38,800 nt of DNA from Provencibacterium sp. (GCA_022793895.1 JAAWDS010000034.1:1-38800); one strand, 5' to 3'; positions 7,582 to 16,303 are shown, counted from the stretch's first letter. The notes: generated from the letters alone by a model not told the origin. A program made the numbers and translations.

Positions 7582-9231
7582 TTATTGCGGGGGCAGGGCC
7601 TTTTGGAGATAGGCGTCGTAGGCCGCCTGGGTGATTTCAAGCGCGCGATCGAGGTTCATGGATTGGACCTGCTGAACGTAGCTGTCCCAATCCGAAAGCG
7701 GGGCCGTGCCGGTAATGAATTTGAGGACCATCTCATCGACATAGGTGTTGACTTCGTTCATGATCTTCGCGCGTTCCGAGTTCTGCTCCTGGGTGAGCTG
7801 GATGGGAGGAAGGATCATCGAGTCGTCGCTGTGCGGGTCGTCGGCATATTTCACGCGCATCTCCAGCGCTTCCGGATCCGAAACCACGTTGACGCCGCAC
7901 AGAATATCCGGCTCGGCGAGCTTGGCTATTTGATGGAGCTTGCAGATCTGTTGAGCGGTAACGCCGTCATATTCCGGGTTGTGGAGCACGTGGTCGGTGA
8001 AGGTCTTTTTGCCGTCCTTCATCTCCCACGACAGCCCTTCAATACCCCAGTTGGCCAGTGAAGCTCCCTCAGGCGTATAGGTGTAGTTGAGGAACTGAAC
8101 GGCGATTTCCGGATGCTTGCAGGCGGTGGTGACGCTCGTCCAGTGCTCCTCGATCTTGTTGACCGAGACCTCCTCCATGTGCAGGTCTTGGCCGGGCTCC
8201 CTTCGGGGATAGGGCAGGGTTTCTATTTCATATTTGCCTGCGCGTGCGCGTGTGAGAGCGATGCCGGACGCCTGGATGAGAAATCCCGTCTTTTTGGAGG
8301 CGAACTCTGCGGCTTTGTCCTCGTCGTTCACACTCATGAAGTCCGGGGAGAGGTAGCCGCTGTCATACCAGCGGTTCATCAGCTCCAGGTATTCCTTGAA
8401 CCCCTCCTGGATCTGCCCGTAAACCGGCTTCCCGCCGGCATCCAGGTGCCAGCCGCCCTTTGCGTCGAAGGCGCGGGAGAACATGAGCACATAAGCGTTT
8501 TTCACGGGGCTGAAGCCGTACATACCCGCGGCCTTCATCTTCTCAAACGCCGCCTCATATTCCGCGATGGTCTCAGGGATTTTCTCGATCCCCAGCTCCT
8601 GCATCACGTCCTTGCGCACCGTAAGGCGGTTGAAGGGGGGCATCCGGTCCTTAATCAGCCCCATGGCAGATATCTTTCCGTCGGCGTCGGTCGCTTCGCG
8701 GTAAACGGCCTCGTCGCCGGTGATCGCCTTATAAAAATCGGGGGCGTACTGCTGCACATAGGGGGTCAGGTCGATACATACGCCGTCTGCCACCGATGCG
8801 GCCGGGCCGCCGGTATAGAAATTCTGCTGCATCACAATATCCGGAAGATCGCCTGAGGCGACGAGCAGGTTGAACTGCGCCTTTTCCTGCCCGGCTGTCG
8901 GGTGGAGAAATTCCAGGTTGACGCCGGTATTCTTCATGATCTCCTGATAGACCTCCGCCTCGGCATAGTTGGTAATGACCTTGGCCGCGGCGGGGGGCAG
9001 GGAGCGCCAAAAGCTCAGTGTCATGCCGTCCGCTCCTGGAATGGGGTAGGTGGAGACAAAGGTTTCAGCCTCGGAGGCTGCGGGTGCGGAACTCTCCTGT
9101 GAGGAGGAAGCCGCGCTCTGCGGGGAGGAGGACGCAGGAGACGGTTTCTCCCCGCCGCCCGCGCAGCCCGCCAGTGGGGAGGCCGCGAGGGCCAGCGCCA
9201 ACATTCCTGCCAGCCATTTTCTGTTTTTCAT
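7582..9231 (-). CDS. ABC sugar transporter solute-binding lipoprotein (LipO type), copy 2
   Basis: A 549-residue lipoprotein, the upstream member of a tandem pair of receptors in locus A. The start at ATG 9231 (MKNRKW) has AAGGAAG at good spacing and gives a normal signal peptide with lipobox L-A-G-C (Cys 23); the frame extends upstream to 9294 but that would put 21 extra residues before the signal. A Ser/Ala/Glu-rich linker is followed by the binding domain. It follows the YtcP-type permease by about 100 bases. Relative to copy 1 the linker and C-terminus differ most, while the core is strongly conserved. The two copies may bind different oligosaccharide lengths or sulfation states, which is inference only. 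Confidence 0.92.
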   Translation of the reverse strand: MKNRKWLAGMLALALAASPLAGCAGGGEKPSPASSSPQSAASSSQESSAPAASEAETFVSTYPIPGADGMTLSFWRSLPPAAAKVITNYAEAEVYQEIMKNTGVNLEFLHPTAGQEKAQFNLLVASGDLPDIVMQQNFYTGGPAASVADGVCIDLTPYVQQYAPDFYKAITGDEAVYREATDADGKISAMGLIKDRMPPFNRLTVRKDVMQELGIEKIPETIAEYEAAFEKMKAAGMYGFSPVKNAYVLMFSRAFDAKGGWHLDAGGKPVYGQIQEGFKEYLELMNRWYDSGYLSPDFMSVNDEDKAAEFASKKTGFLIQASGIALTRARAGKYEIETLPYPRREPGQDLHMEEVSVNKIEEHWTSVTTACKHPEIAVQFLNYTYTPEGASLANWGIEGLSWEMKDGKKTFTDHVLHNPEYDGVTAQQICKLHQIAKLAEPDILCGVNVVSDPEALEMRVKYADDPHSDDSMILPPIQLTQEQNSERAKIMNEVNTYVDEMVLKFITGTAPLSDWDSYVQQVQSMNLDRALEITQAAYDAYLQKALPPQ

Positions 9232-9330
9232 GTGAGTCTTCCTTTCCTTATCTGGATGGACGCGTATTACCGTGGAAGAGGACTGCGCTTTCAAGGGTAA
9301 AAGCGGCCTGCCGGAACGGCGCTCCGTCCG

Positions 9331-10230
9331 CTACTCCTTGAGCGAGCCCATCATAACGCCCTTGTTGAAGTATTTTTGGATAAACGGGTAGAAGCACAGG
9401 ATGGGAACGGTGGAGATGATGATGAGCGCATACTTGATGACCTCGTCCAAATAGTTGAAGTCGGAATCTGCGCTGGCGATCACGCTTCCGGCCGTGTTGC
9501 CTCCTGATGAGTTGGCAACCAATATTTCGCGCAGGAAGAGCTGAAGAGGCCAGAGTTCGCGTTTTTTGAGGTAGATCATGGCGTTGAACCAGGCGTTCCA
9601 GTGGCCGACCGAGTAATAGAGCACCATCACGGCCAGCGTCGCCTTGGCCACCGGGATGAAGATGCGGAAGAGGATCACAAAGTCGTTGGCCCCGTCGATT
9701 TTCGCCGACTCCTCCAGCGAAGCGGGAATGGCGTTAAACGCGGTGCGCATGACGATCATGTTCCAGGTGGCGATCGCTCCGGGCAGCAGCAGCGCCAGCC
9801 GCGTATTCAGCAGTCCAAGATTACGCACGAGCAGGAAATTGGGGATCATGCCGCCGCCGATATACATGGTCACGACGATCCCTAAGGTGAACGCCTTTTT
9901 GAGCTTGTAGCCCTTTCGGGAGAGCGCATAGGCCGCCAGCGTCGTCATCAGAATGTTGATAGCGGTGCCGGCCGCAACATAAAAGAGGGTGTTCATATAG
10001 CCGATGGGGACGTTCGGGTTTTTGAACACAACTTGATATCCAAGGGTAGAAAAGCCCAAGGGTTTATAGAGAACGCCCACGTGGCTGATGAGCTGCGCGG
10101 GATCGCTGAAAGAGGCGAACAGCACATACAGCATAGGATAGAGGCACACGAGGCTGACCGCTCCGGTTAAAACGCAGACAGCGATATTGAAAACCGTGTT
10201 TCCTACCGACTTTTTTTCCACCATGGCCAT
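9331..10230 (-). CDS. ABC sugar permease, YtcP/AraQ type
   Basis: A 299-residue inner-membrane permease of the carbohydrate-uptake family. About six hydrophobic segments are visible, the first near residues 14-40. The cytoplasmic EAA loop that contacts the ATPase reads EESAKIDGAND at about 173-183. The C-terminal F-Y-P-F-I-Q-K-Y-F-x-K-G-V-M-M-G-S-L-K-E is typical of the YtcP group. It pairs with the LplB-type permease encoded 56 bases upstream and with the two lipoproteins downstream. No ATP-binding subunit is encoded nearby. Confidence 0.93.
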   Translation of the reverse strand: MAMVEKKSVGNTVFNIAVCVLTGAVSLVCLYPMLYVLFASFSDPAQLISHVGVLYKPLGFSTLGYQVVFKNPNVPIGYMNTLFYVAAGTAINILMTTLAAYALSRKGYKLKKAFTLGIVVTMYIGGGMIPNFLLVRNLGLLNTRLALLLPGAIATWNMIVMRTAFNAIPASLEESAKIDGANDFVILFRIFIPVAKATLAVMVLYYSVGHWNAWFNAMIYLKKRELWPLQLFLREILVANSSGGNTAGSVIASADSDFNYLDEVIKYALIIISTVPILCFYPFIQKYFNKGVMMGSLKE

Positions 10231-10286
10231 GAGAATTCAACCTGCCTTTCTCAAATCTCAAAAATGCCCGGATTTATCGGGGCGGC

Positions 10287-11252
10287 TTACCATAGGCTCT
10301 CCTTAACAAAGGTCTTGCTGAACCAGTTGGCAAACCACAGCAGCATGAGATTGACGAGCGAATTAAACATCCCGACGGCGGATGCAAAGCTGTATTCCAT
10401 ATTTTCAAGCCCCCGCCGGTAGACATAGGAGGAGATGATATCCGCCTTTTCATAGATCAGGGGGTTATAGATGAGCAGCGTTTTTTCATAGCCCTCGCTC
10501 ATCATGTTGCCCATGCGCATAATGAGCTGAATGGTAATGATGGGCACAAGGGTGGGCAGCGTTACATGCAGCAGCTGCTTGAAGCGCCCCGCGCCGTCGA
10601 GCGCCGCGGCCTCATAGAGATTCGGGTCGGCGTTGGAGAGCGTCGCCAGATAGATGATGCTGCCCCAGCCGACGTTCTTCCAGATGCCGCTGAGGGTATA
10701 GACCATCCGGTAATATTCAGGCTTGGCCAGCAGGTTGGTCCCCGTCATGCCCAGAAGCTGCGTGACAATGCCATCGGACTTCACAAAGTTGATGATAAGG
10801 CCGGCTACGACGACGACCGAGACGAAATGCGGCATGTAGCTGATCGTTTGGTTGACGGCCTTGTAGCGTTTAAACTTCACCTCGTTGAGCAGCAGCGCCA
10901 GGATGATAGGCGCGGGAAATCCCAGTACGAGCTGATAGAGGTTGATCATAACCGTGTTGACGATGGTCCGCTGCGCATAGGGGCCGGTCAGATAGTCGGC
11001 GAAATGTTTAAAGCCAACGAAGCTGCTGCCCAGAAAGCCTTTCATCGGCGTATAGTCCTGAAAGGCGATGACAAGCCCCCCCATGGGGACATAATGAAAG
11101 AGAATGTAGTAGAGGATCACCGGAATCATCATGATATAGATATACCGGTTGCGCGAAAAATCTTTGGCCCAGCTCTCCGAAGAGCCGCCTTTGCCCTTTG
11201 GCCGGGCCTGTGGTCCAGCGGCGTCTACGGCAGCTTTCCCTGTGCTTATCAT
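10287..11252 (-). CDS. ABC sugar permease, LplB type
   Basis: A 321-residue membrane permease and the first gene of the locus A operon. A polar N-terminus (about 1-36) precedes six likely membrane segments. Family hallmarks are FHYVPMGGLVIAFQDY (about 52-67), ALLLNEVKFKRYKAVNQTISYMP (about 119-141) and the EAA loop LYEAAALDGAGR at about 212-223. GGAGG lies 8 bases before the ATG. It would form the heterodimeric channel with the YtcP-type permease that follows. Confidence 0.93.
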   Translation of the reverse strand: MISTGKAAVDAAGPQARPKGKGGSSESWAKDFSRNRYIYIMMIPVILYYILFHYVPMGGLVIAFQDYTPMKGFLGSSFVGFKHFADYLTGPYAQRTIVNTVMINLYQLVLGFPAPIILALLLNEVKFKRYKAVNQTISYMPHFVSVVVVAGLIINFVKSDGIVTQLLGMTGTNLLAKPEYYRMVYTLSGIWKNVGWGSIIYLATLSNADPNLYEAAALDGAGRFKQLLHVTLPTLVPIITIQLIMRMGNMMSEGYEKTLLIYNPLIYEKADIISSYVYRRGLENMEYSFASAVGMFNSLVNLMLLWFANWFSKTFVKESLW

Positions 11253-11302
11253 AAAATCCGCCTCCTCAAATTTAGGATAATTGTTTTTTTGACTAAAATA
11301 AG

Positions 11303-11338
11303 TCTATATTATTGGTTGTTATTCCGTCAATATGTCAA
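11303..11338 (-). promoter_or_regulatory. Candidate promoter of the locus A transport/hydrolase operon
   Basis: On the minus strand TTGACG (11325-11330) and TATAGA (11303-11308) are 16 bases apart, about 50 bases upstream of the LplB gene. A second TTGACA (11333-11338) lies directly upstream and could be an alternative -35 box with a poorer -10. The region is AT-rich compared with its surroundings. Confidence 0.5.
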
Positions 11339-11382
11339 AAATATTCCGAGGTGTGTTTTTAAAACAACAACCCGGCGGGTTC

Positions 11383-11405
11383 ATATGTAACACATATAGG
11401 CCTAT
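11383..11405. promoter_or_regulatory. Candidate operator: overlapping inverted repeats upstream of the locus A promoter
   Basis: A perfect inverted repeat ATATGT-AAC-ACATAT (11383-11397) is followed, overlapping by two bases, by the palindrome ATAGGCCTAT (11396-11405). They lie about 45-70 bases upstream of the -35 region, where an AraC-type activator would bind. The sites are visible; the binding protein is inferred from the neighbouring regulator gene. Confidence 0.4.
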
Positions 11406-11518
11406 GGGAATTGCATTTACATATATTTTTTTAATTCTCCGGTCTGCCTAAAGCCTTGTTTAAGGCGCGTGCGGGCCGCCTGACGGCGGCGGGACCGTAT
11501 ATGGGAGGATATCAGAAA

Positions 11519-11554
11519 GGGCGTGCTGCAAACCGAATGATTTACAGCGCGCCC
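11519..11554. other. Hairpin resembling the head of the dispersed repeat
   Basis: Ten-base arms (11519-11528 and 11545-11554) pair with one G-U pair. The sequence GGGCGTGCTGCAAA resembles the GGGCGCGTTGCAGAA head of the neighbouring repeat, so this may be a degenerate copy. Between 11440 and 11700 I see no gene. Confidence 0.35.
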
Positions 11555-11709
11555 ACCGCTTATCCATCGTTGGCCTGTGGAACGATATGTGACCGGTCTC
11601 CGCCTCCTTAAACAGCATCTACATATGTTTTTGTGCAATCCGGCCGGCCTGCGGCGATTGACAGAGAGGAAGAGGGCGGCAGAACTCAATATTAGGAGGG
11701 GATGATCCC

Positions 11710-11754
11710 AAAAAGGGCGCGTTGCAGAATACAATTCTGCAACGCGCCCTTTTT
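11710..11754. terminator. Perfect 21-bp hairpin with A5/T5 flanks
   Basis: Arms 11710-11730 and 11734-11754 pair perfectly around ACA. The stem is flanked by A5 on one side and T5 on the other, so it can act as an intrinsic terminator on both strands. It would end the AraC regulator transcript before the locus A operon promoter. It is also the head of dispersed repeat copy 2. Confidence 0.7.
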
Positions 11755-11840
11755 GAAAAAGCGGCTTTCGGGGCGAAGAAGCCGCCCCCAATTTCGCGCT
11801 GTCCGCGCGAAACCGCCGCTTTTCCGGTTTCTACAAGCCG
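11710..11840 (+). repeat. Dispersed multi-hairpin repeat, copy 2
   Basis: After the head hairpin come GAAAAAGCGGCTTTCGGGGCG, a GGGGCG/CCGCCCC-type stem, a TTTCGCGC/GCGCGAAA stem, and a CCGGTTT element. Order and sequence match copy 1 (2246-2369, opposite strand) closely. The head arms differ between copies (GGATGCGTTGCAAAAT against GGGCGCGTTGCAGAAT) but each copy keeps perfect pairing, which indicates selection or exchange acting on structure. Confidence 0.8.
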
Positions 11841-11960
11841 GAAGAGCGGTTCGCGCCATTTCTTTTGCAGGCCGGGGGTAGGCTTTTGCCAGACGGTTTT
11901 ATTTCACAACGCGTCCGGAGCGGTCCGGCCCTTTGTACCATGGCGTCGCTTTCCGGCGGC

Positions 11961-14168
11961 TCAACCTCCCTGCGCCTTAAAGGCGCGGTATTGGCCCGGC
12001 GTCATGCCCTCGCTATTTTTAAATTTACGGATAAAATTTGCGCTGTCCTTGTAACCGACAGCCTCCACGATGTCCTTGACCTTCATATCCGTCTGCGTAA
12101 GCAGCTCCTTTGCTTTTTCCATGCGCAGCAGCGTGATGTAGGGGATAAAATGGCTTTCCGTCTCCTCAAAAATAATCTGCCGCAGATAGGCGGCCGAGAT
12201 GCCGAACCGGTTGGACACCGCCTCTAACGAGAGATCATAGGAGCAGAAGCTGCGGCTGATATAATCCATCACCTCTCTTTTCAGGCTTTCGTAGCTTTCG
12301 CTTTTGCTGCGGTTGACGCCGCCGCAAAGCTGCGAGACCAGGGCGCGCATTTCCCCGGCAAATTTTTCAAAAAATCCGAAATCACTCGGCACAGCGGTGA
12401 ACTGCCCGATATCCACAGGGATCTCTAATTTTTTAGCCAGCCGCATCAGATTGCCGACCAGCTCCCCAGTAATATAGCGCAGGATCAAGACGGACGGACA
12501 CCTTTCGCGTATGGCGGATAGGATTTCTTCGCAAACGTTCATCGCTACCGTCCGGTTCCCGTGCTTAATGCTCTGAAGGAGCAGGGTATATTCAATGACC
12601 GGGTATTCTCCGCGCATCGTTCCGGCCGGTTCGGGCCGGTACAGCGCAACGCTTTCCTCTTCCCCGCGCAGCTCCAGGGCGGCCTTAGCCTCCAGAAACG
12701 ATGCGGAACAGCCCTCCAGGCTATCGCAGATAGCGCCCACGCCCACCACGCAGCTCCCCTCCTCCCGGACGTCGGCCGCATGGCGCAGCCGCGCGGCCAG
12801 TCCGGGAAGCTGCGCTTCCTCCAGCTCCCCATTCAGCAGCGCCGCTGCTTTTCCGGGTTCCAGGTTGAGATCCAGCGCATAGCACAGCAGATTTTCCAGC
12901 GCACCCTTTTCCAAACGTCCAGCCATGCTTGGGATCCGCGCATCCTGCGCGGGCAGATAAACGATCATCACGCAGAACCGGCTGTAGAGAAAGCGCATGG
13001 CGGCGCACTGCACATAGTATTCCAGTTCGTCCTCCCGCTTCGCTCCCATTAGGATGTGCTCCAGGCACCGGTTTTGCACCAGGGGCCTTGCTTTGGCGAG
13101 CTGCTCGTGCATCCGGTCGTGACTTTCCAGAATGTTGCCTAACAGCTCAAATTCATTTTTCTGCGTTCCGTTCCCATATTTCTGACGCAGCTTCAGCCTG
13201 CGTAGCGGCCGGTAATTGTAGAGAGCCAGCAGCGCCGAGGATAAAAGCCCGGCGAGCGCCAGCAGAGCGGTCGTTATGTAAAAGCGCAGCTTCTGCCGGG
13301 CTAGGGGTGCGAAGGCGTCCGCGCTTTCCATCAGCAGGCAATAGGAGATCCCGGTATTTTCCGACAGCGTGCGCACGGCTACATATTCCAAGCCGTTTGC
13401 GTTTAGCGTATACAGCCCCGTACCCTTGAGCTTCTTCAAGCCTCCCAGCAGAGCGGCGGGCGGAGCCGTGCTGCTCCCGCCCCGCATGCCGCCGCAGTAA
13501 ACCTGCTTGAGATATTCGTCAAAAATGAGGATGCTGCCGTCCACATCTCCGATAAAGTCGGTAAACAGTTCGCCCAGCTGTTCCGCCGTATAGAGATAGG
13601 TAATCGCCCCCTCCGCCTGGGGATCCGGATAGGGGAGCGGATACATCAGGCAGAGTCCGGATGCGCCGTCGCCCTGCGTGTAATAGGAGCTGGAAAAGAT
13701 GTCCTGCTTTTGGCAGGTGTTCAGGCGCGAGAAGAGCTTGATCATGGTCATGTTATAGGAGCCGCCGAGAAAATTCTCAAATTCCGGATAACTCATCCTC
13801 CCCTGCGAGGTGAAAACCTCGCGGCTGCCGCGGTGGTATAGGAATATTTCCGGCGAGGGATAGAGCAGAGAACCCTGATATTGAATGACCGAGGTGGCCG
13901 TCCCCAACGGGCCTTGCGCCTGCGGCATCAGCGCCTCCAGCTCATATTGAGCCCCCAGGCTTAGGGAAAGGTTGGATAGGTTCTTGATAATGTAGTCCAT
14001 TTTGGTTTTGACCTGGGTGATGGAGCTGACATATTGGGAAGAAATAGCCTCCTTCTGCTTGATAATCTGGCTGTCGTACAGCAGATAGCTCATGATGATG
14101 AGAGGGATGACCGAAACGATAAAAAAGGATAGGAAGTATTGGTAGATAACGCTCTTCGATACCTTCAA
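11961..14168 (-). CDS. Two-TM AraC-family transcriptional regulator of locus A
   Basis: A 735-residue membrane-anchored regulator of the kind often found next to LplB/YtcP/LipO importers in Firmicutes. There is a transmembrane segment at about 11-31, an extracytoplasmic sensor region at about 32-294, a second transmembrane segment at about 295-317, a cytoplasmic linker, and a C-terminal AraC DNA-binding domain of two helix-turn-helix motifs (about 635-732, ending M-T-P-G-Q-Y-R). It would sense sugar or receptor state outside the cell and activate the operon downstream. The start is TTG at 14168 with AGAGG about 10 bases upstream. It has its own promoter and is separated from the operon by a 700-base gap holding a terminator. 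Confidence 0.9.
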   Translation of the reverse strand: MKVSKSVIYQYFLSFFIVSVIPLIIMSYLLYDSQIIKQKEAISSQYVSSITQVKTKMDYIIKNLSNLSLSLGAQYELEALMPQAQGPLGTATSVIQYQGSLLYPSPEIFLYHRGSREVFTSQGRMSYPEFENFLGGSYNMTMIKLFSRLNTCQKQDIFSSSYYTQGDGASGLCLMYPLPYPDPQAEGAITYLYTAEQLGELFTDFIGDVDGSILIFDEYLKQVYCGGMRGGSSTAPPAALLGGLKKLKGTGLYTLNANGLEYVAVRTLSENTGISYCLLMESADAFAPLARQKLRFYITTALLALAGLLSSALLALYNYRPLRRLKLRQKYGNGTQKNEFELLGNILESHDRMHEQLAKARPLVQNRCLEHILMGAKREDELEYYVQCAAMRFLYSRFCVMIVYLPAQDARIPSMAGRLEKGALENLLCYALDLNLEPGKAAALLNGELEEAQLPGLAARLRHAADVREEGSCVVGVGAICDSLEGCSASFLEAKAALELRGEEESVALYRPEPAGTMRGEYPVIEYTLLLQSIKHGNRTVAMNVCEEILSAIRERCPSVLILRYITGELVGNLMRLAKKLEIPVDIGQFTAVPSDFGFFEKFAGEMRALVSQLCGGVNRSKSESYESLKREVMDYISRSFCSYDLSLEAVSNRFGISAAYLRQIIFEETESHFIPYITLLRMEKAKELLTQTDMKVKDIVEAVGYKDSANFIRKFKNSEGMTPGQYRAFKAQGG

Positions 14169-14256
14169 AACAGATGCACCTCTTCGCGCTGCGGCGCATG
14201 TATCCCCGTATTTCCGGGACAGAAGCGCCGCAATGACTGAATAAATATCCTATAAT

Positions 14257-14285
14257 ATTCTATCAGACCTCCTGAATTTAGTCAA
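14257..14285 (-). promoter_or_regulatory. Sigma-A promoter of the locus A AraC regulator
   Basis: On the minus strand TTGACT (14280-14285) and TAGAAT (14257-14262) are exactly 17 bases apart. The implied leader to the TTG start is about 80 bases. This is one of the best-formed promoters in the window. Confidence 0.65.
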
Positions 14286-14458
14286 ATCTATCCAGTGCTT
14301 CCCAGCGGTTCATTTAAGCAGAGAGACACCCCATTCCTTCGCTTAAGATCCGGAATAGAAGAAATGTGAAAGAAGCGGAATTTTGTCCAAGGAACTTTGA
14401 AACGACGAATCTGCCAAGCGGTTTTTAAATATTACCTATAAAATAATAAAAAAGCCGA

Positions 14459-14518
14459 ATAAATTTATAAAAATTCCGAAGTTTTTTCATATGATACCTT
14501 CCCCAAAACCGATATACT
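14459..14518 (+). promoter_or_regulatory. Candidate regulated promoter of locus B
   Basis: A TATACT -10 box (14513-14518) lies about 55 bases upstream of the first locus B gene and has no good -35 box at the usual distance, as expected of an activator-dependent promoter. The preceding DNA is very AT-rich and includes the palindrome ATAAATTTAT (14459-14468). The YesN-type regulator of this locus is the likely activator. The rest of the 14169-14572 gap shows no gene. Confidence 0.4.
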
Positions 14519-14572
14519 ACGGCTAAGAAGTAAAAAAGCACGGAATAAAACTGGAAAAGAGGAGGAAAAGGT

Positions 14573-15373
14573 ATGGGGGAATCCACAGGGATCCGTTTTG
14601 CTGCATTCACCAAGCCCTTTATGTCCCTGAGCGCGCAGGAGCTGGGGGAAGGGCTAAGAGAGATCGGGTTTGACGCGATAGAGCTTTGCGTGAGGGACGG
14701 CTATCCGGTATCGCCGAAGGAAGCGCCGGAAAAGCTGCCCGCCTTTGTACAGGAGATGAAGGAATATGGGCTGGAGGCGGTCTGCGCCGGAGCCCCGCTG
14801 TGCGAGGAGGTCTTTGCCGGATGCCAGGCCGCCGGTATTCCGCTGATCCGCACCCTGGTTCCCCTGAATACGGCTCTGCCCTATGCGCAAGCCTTGGATC
14901 AGGCGCGGCGGGAGCTGGAACCGGCGGCGCACTTGGCGGAGCGCTATGGGGTGGCCGTCGGCATTCAGCATCACTATGGGCCGATGCTCAACAATTCCAC
15001 CCAGCTGGCGGCGTTTTTGCAGGATTATCCCCCGGAGATCTGCGCTGCCGTCTGGGACAGCGCGCAAAGCATTCTGGCGGGGGAGGAATGCGAACAGGCT
15101 TTGGATCAGGTCTATCCCCGCTTGGGGATGGTCAACCTAAAAAACGTCTATTACCGCCGCTCCAACGGCACTGAGGCGGAGAAGGCGCAATATGAGCGGT
15201 GGTTTACCACCGGCCGCCAGGGAATGGCCGACTGGGGACGTATTTTGCGGTATCTGCGGGGGCATGGCTACCAGGGTCCCATCTGCCTGACCCATGAGTA
15301 CAGCGGCCAGAGCGAGTTGAAACGCCTGCTGCGGGAGGATCTCGAATATGCCCGGCAGTGCCTGCGGAACTAG
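14573..15373 (+). CDS. Sugar phosphate isomerase/epimerase-like TIM barrel protein
   Basis: A 266-residue protein of the xylose-isomerase-like / AP-endonuclease-2 superfamily, first gene of locus B, with AGGAGGAAAAGG before the ATG. Barrel landmarks are I-G-F-D-A-I-E-L (31-38), the G-I-Q-H-H-Y-G strand (130-136), W-D-S-A-Q-S (161-166), N-L-K-N-V (188-192) and T-H-E-Y (240-243). The metal-binding set usual for the family is altered: the strand Glu is replaced in IQHH, the usual D-x-x-H site reads DSAQS, and the HxKD-type segment reads NLKN. It may thus use another chemistry or bind metal differently. The context suggests modification of a sugar released by the GHL6-like enzyme. Related barrels act as 3-keto-sugar processing enzymes, but that role is speculative here. 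Confidence 0.8.
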   Translation: MGESTGIRFAAFTKPFMSLSAQELGEGLREIGFDAIELCVRDGYPVSPKEAPEKLPAFVQEMKEYGLEAVCAGAPLCEEVFAGCQAAGIPLIRTLVPLNTALPYAQALDQARRELEPAAHLAERYGVAVGIQHHYGPMLNNSTQLAAFLQDYPPEICAAVWDSAQSILAGEECEQALDQVYPRLGMVNLKNVYYRRSNGTEAEKAQYERWFTTGRQGMADWGRILRYLRGHGYQGPICLTHEYSGQSELKRLLREDLEYARQCLRN

Positions 15374-15395
15374 GGGACCGGAAAGGAGAAGCGCC

Positions 15396-16301
15396 ATGCG
15401 CCAGTATACACAGCGGCTTTTAAAGCATGTCAAAAGGGACCGGTACCTCTATCTCATGCTGATCCCCGGCCTTCTGTTTTTTGTGATCTTTAAATACATA
15501 CCAATGTATGGCATAGTCATCGCCTTTCAGGATTTTAAGATCGGCACCGGCATCCTGGGCAGCCGGTGGGTCGGCTTCGCACATTTCATCAAGTTCTTTT
15601 CCTCCGACGATTTCGGGCGGATCTTTTACAATACCGTTGTCATCAGTTTTTATAAGCTGCTGATCGGCTTCCCGATCCCGATCCTGTTCGCCATTCTGCT
15701 CAACGAGCTGCGTTCAATAGCGTTTAAGCGCACGGTGCAGACGATCGCCTACCTGCCGCACTTTATCTCCTGGGTAGTGATTGGGAACCTGGTCGTCATT
15801 CTGCTCGCCCCGGAGACCGGCCTGCTTTCCAACATCGTCCGTTCCCTGACCGGCGTTCAAGTCAATGTCCTGACCGATCCTAGGTATTTCCGGGGCGTGC
15901 TGGTGGGGGCCGACATTTGGAAGGATATGGGCTGGAGCGCGATTGTCTATCTGGCGGCGCTGACCGGGGTGGATCCGGCCCTCTATGAAGCGGCGGATAT
16001 TGACGGGGCGACCCGCGGACAGAAAATGTGGCGGATCACCCTGCCGGAGATACGCAACGTCATTATTATCATGCTCATCCTCAAGGTAGGGCACATTTTG
16101 GATGCTGGCTTTGAGCAGGTGATGATTATGTCCAACCCCATGGTCAATTCGGTGGCGGAGATCATCGATACCTATGTCTACAAGGTCGGCATGCAGCAGG
16201 CGCAGTTCAGCTATTCCACGGCGGTCAACCTGTTTAAATCGGTCATTGGGCTGATGATGGTGCTGTTGGTCAACACCATATCCAAAAGATGGGAGGACTA
16301 G
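15396..16301 (+). CDS. ABC sugar permease, LplB type (locus B)
   Basis: A 301-residue permease. The start at ATG 15396 (MRQYTQRL) has AAAGGAG at 7 bases; the frame is open from 15348 but that part overlaps the preceding gene and lacks a ribosome binding site. Landmarks are F-K-Y-I-P-M-Y-G-I-V-I-A-F-Q-D-F near the N-terminus, I-L-L-N-E-L-R-S-I-A-F-K-R-T-V-Q-T, and the EAA loop LYEAADIDGATR. Six membrane segments are expected. It forms the channel with the next gene, two bases downstream of its stop. Confidence 0.93.
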   Translation: MRQYTQRLLKHVKRDRYLYLMLIPGLLFFVIFKYIPMYGIVIAFQDFKIGTGILGSRWVGFAHFIKFFSSDDFGRIFYNTVVISFYKLLIGFPIPILFAILLNELRSIAFKRTVQTIAYLPHFISWVVIGNLVVILLAPETGLLSNIVRSLTGVQVNVLTDPRYFRGVLVGADIWKDMGWSAIVYLAALTGVDPALYEAADIDGATRGQKMWRITLPEIRNVIIIMLILKVGHILDAGFEQVMIMSNPMVNSVAEIIDTYVYKVGMQQAQFSYSTAVNLFKSVIGLMMVLLVNTISKRWED

Positions 16302-16303
16302 AG

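Noticed and set aside
11722-12054. Small open frames inside the dispersed repeat (also 2095-2367), with similar translations in both copies
   Set aside because: The protein similarity follows from nucleotide similarity of structured DNA; the frames run through hairpin arms and into unrelated sequence.
12929-13429. Plus-strand frame opposite the locus A AraC gene
   Set aside because: Arg/Ala/Ser-rich antisense shadow with no ribosome binding site or recognisable domain.
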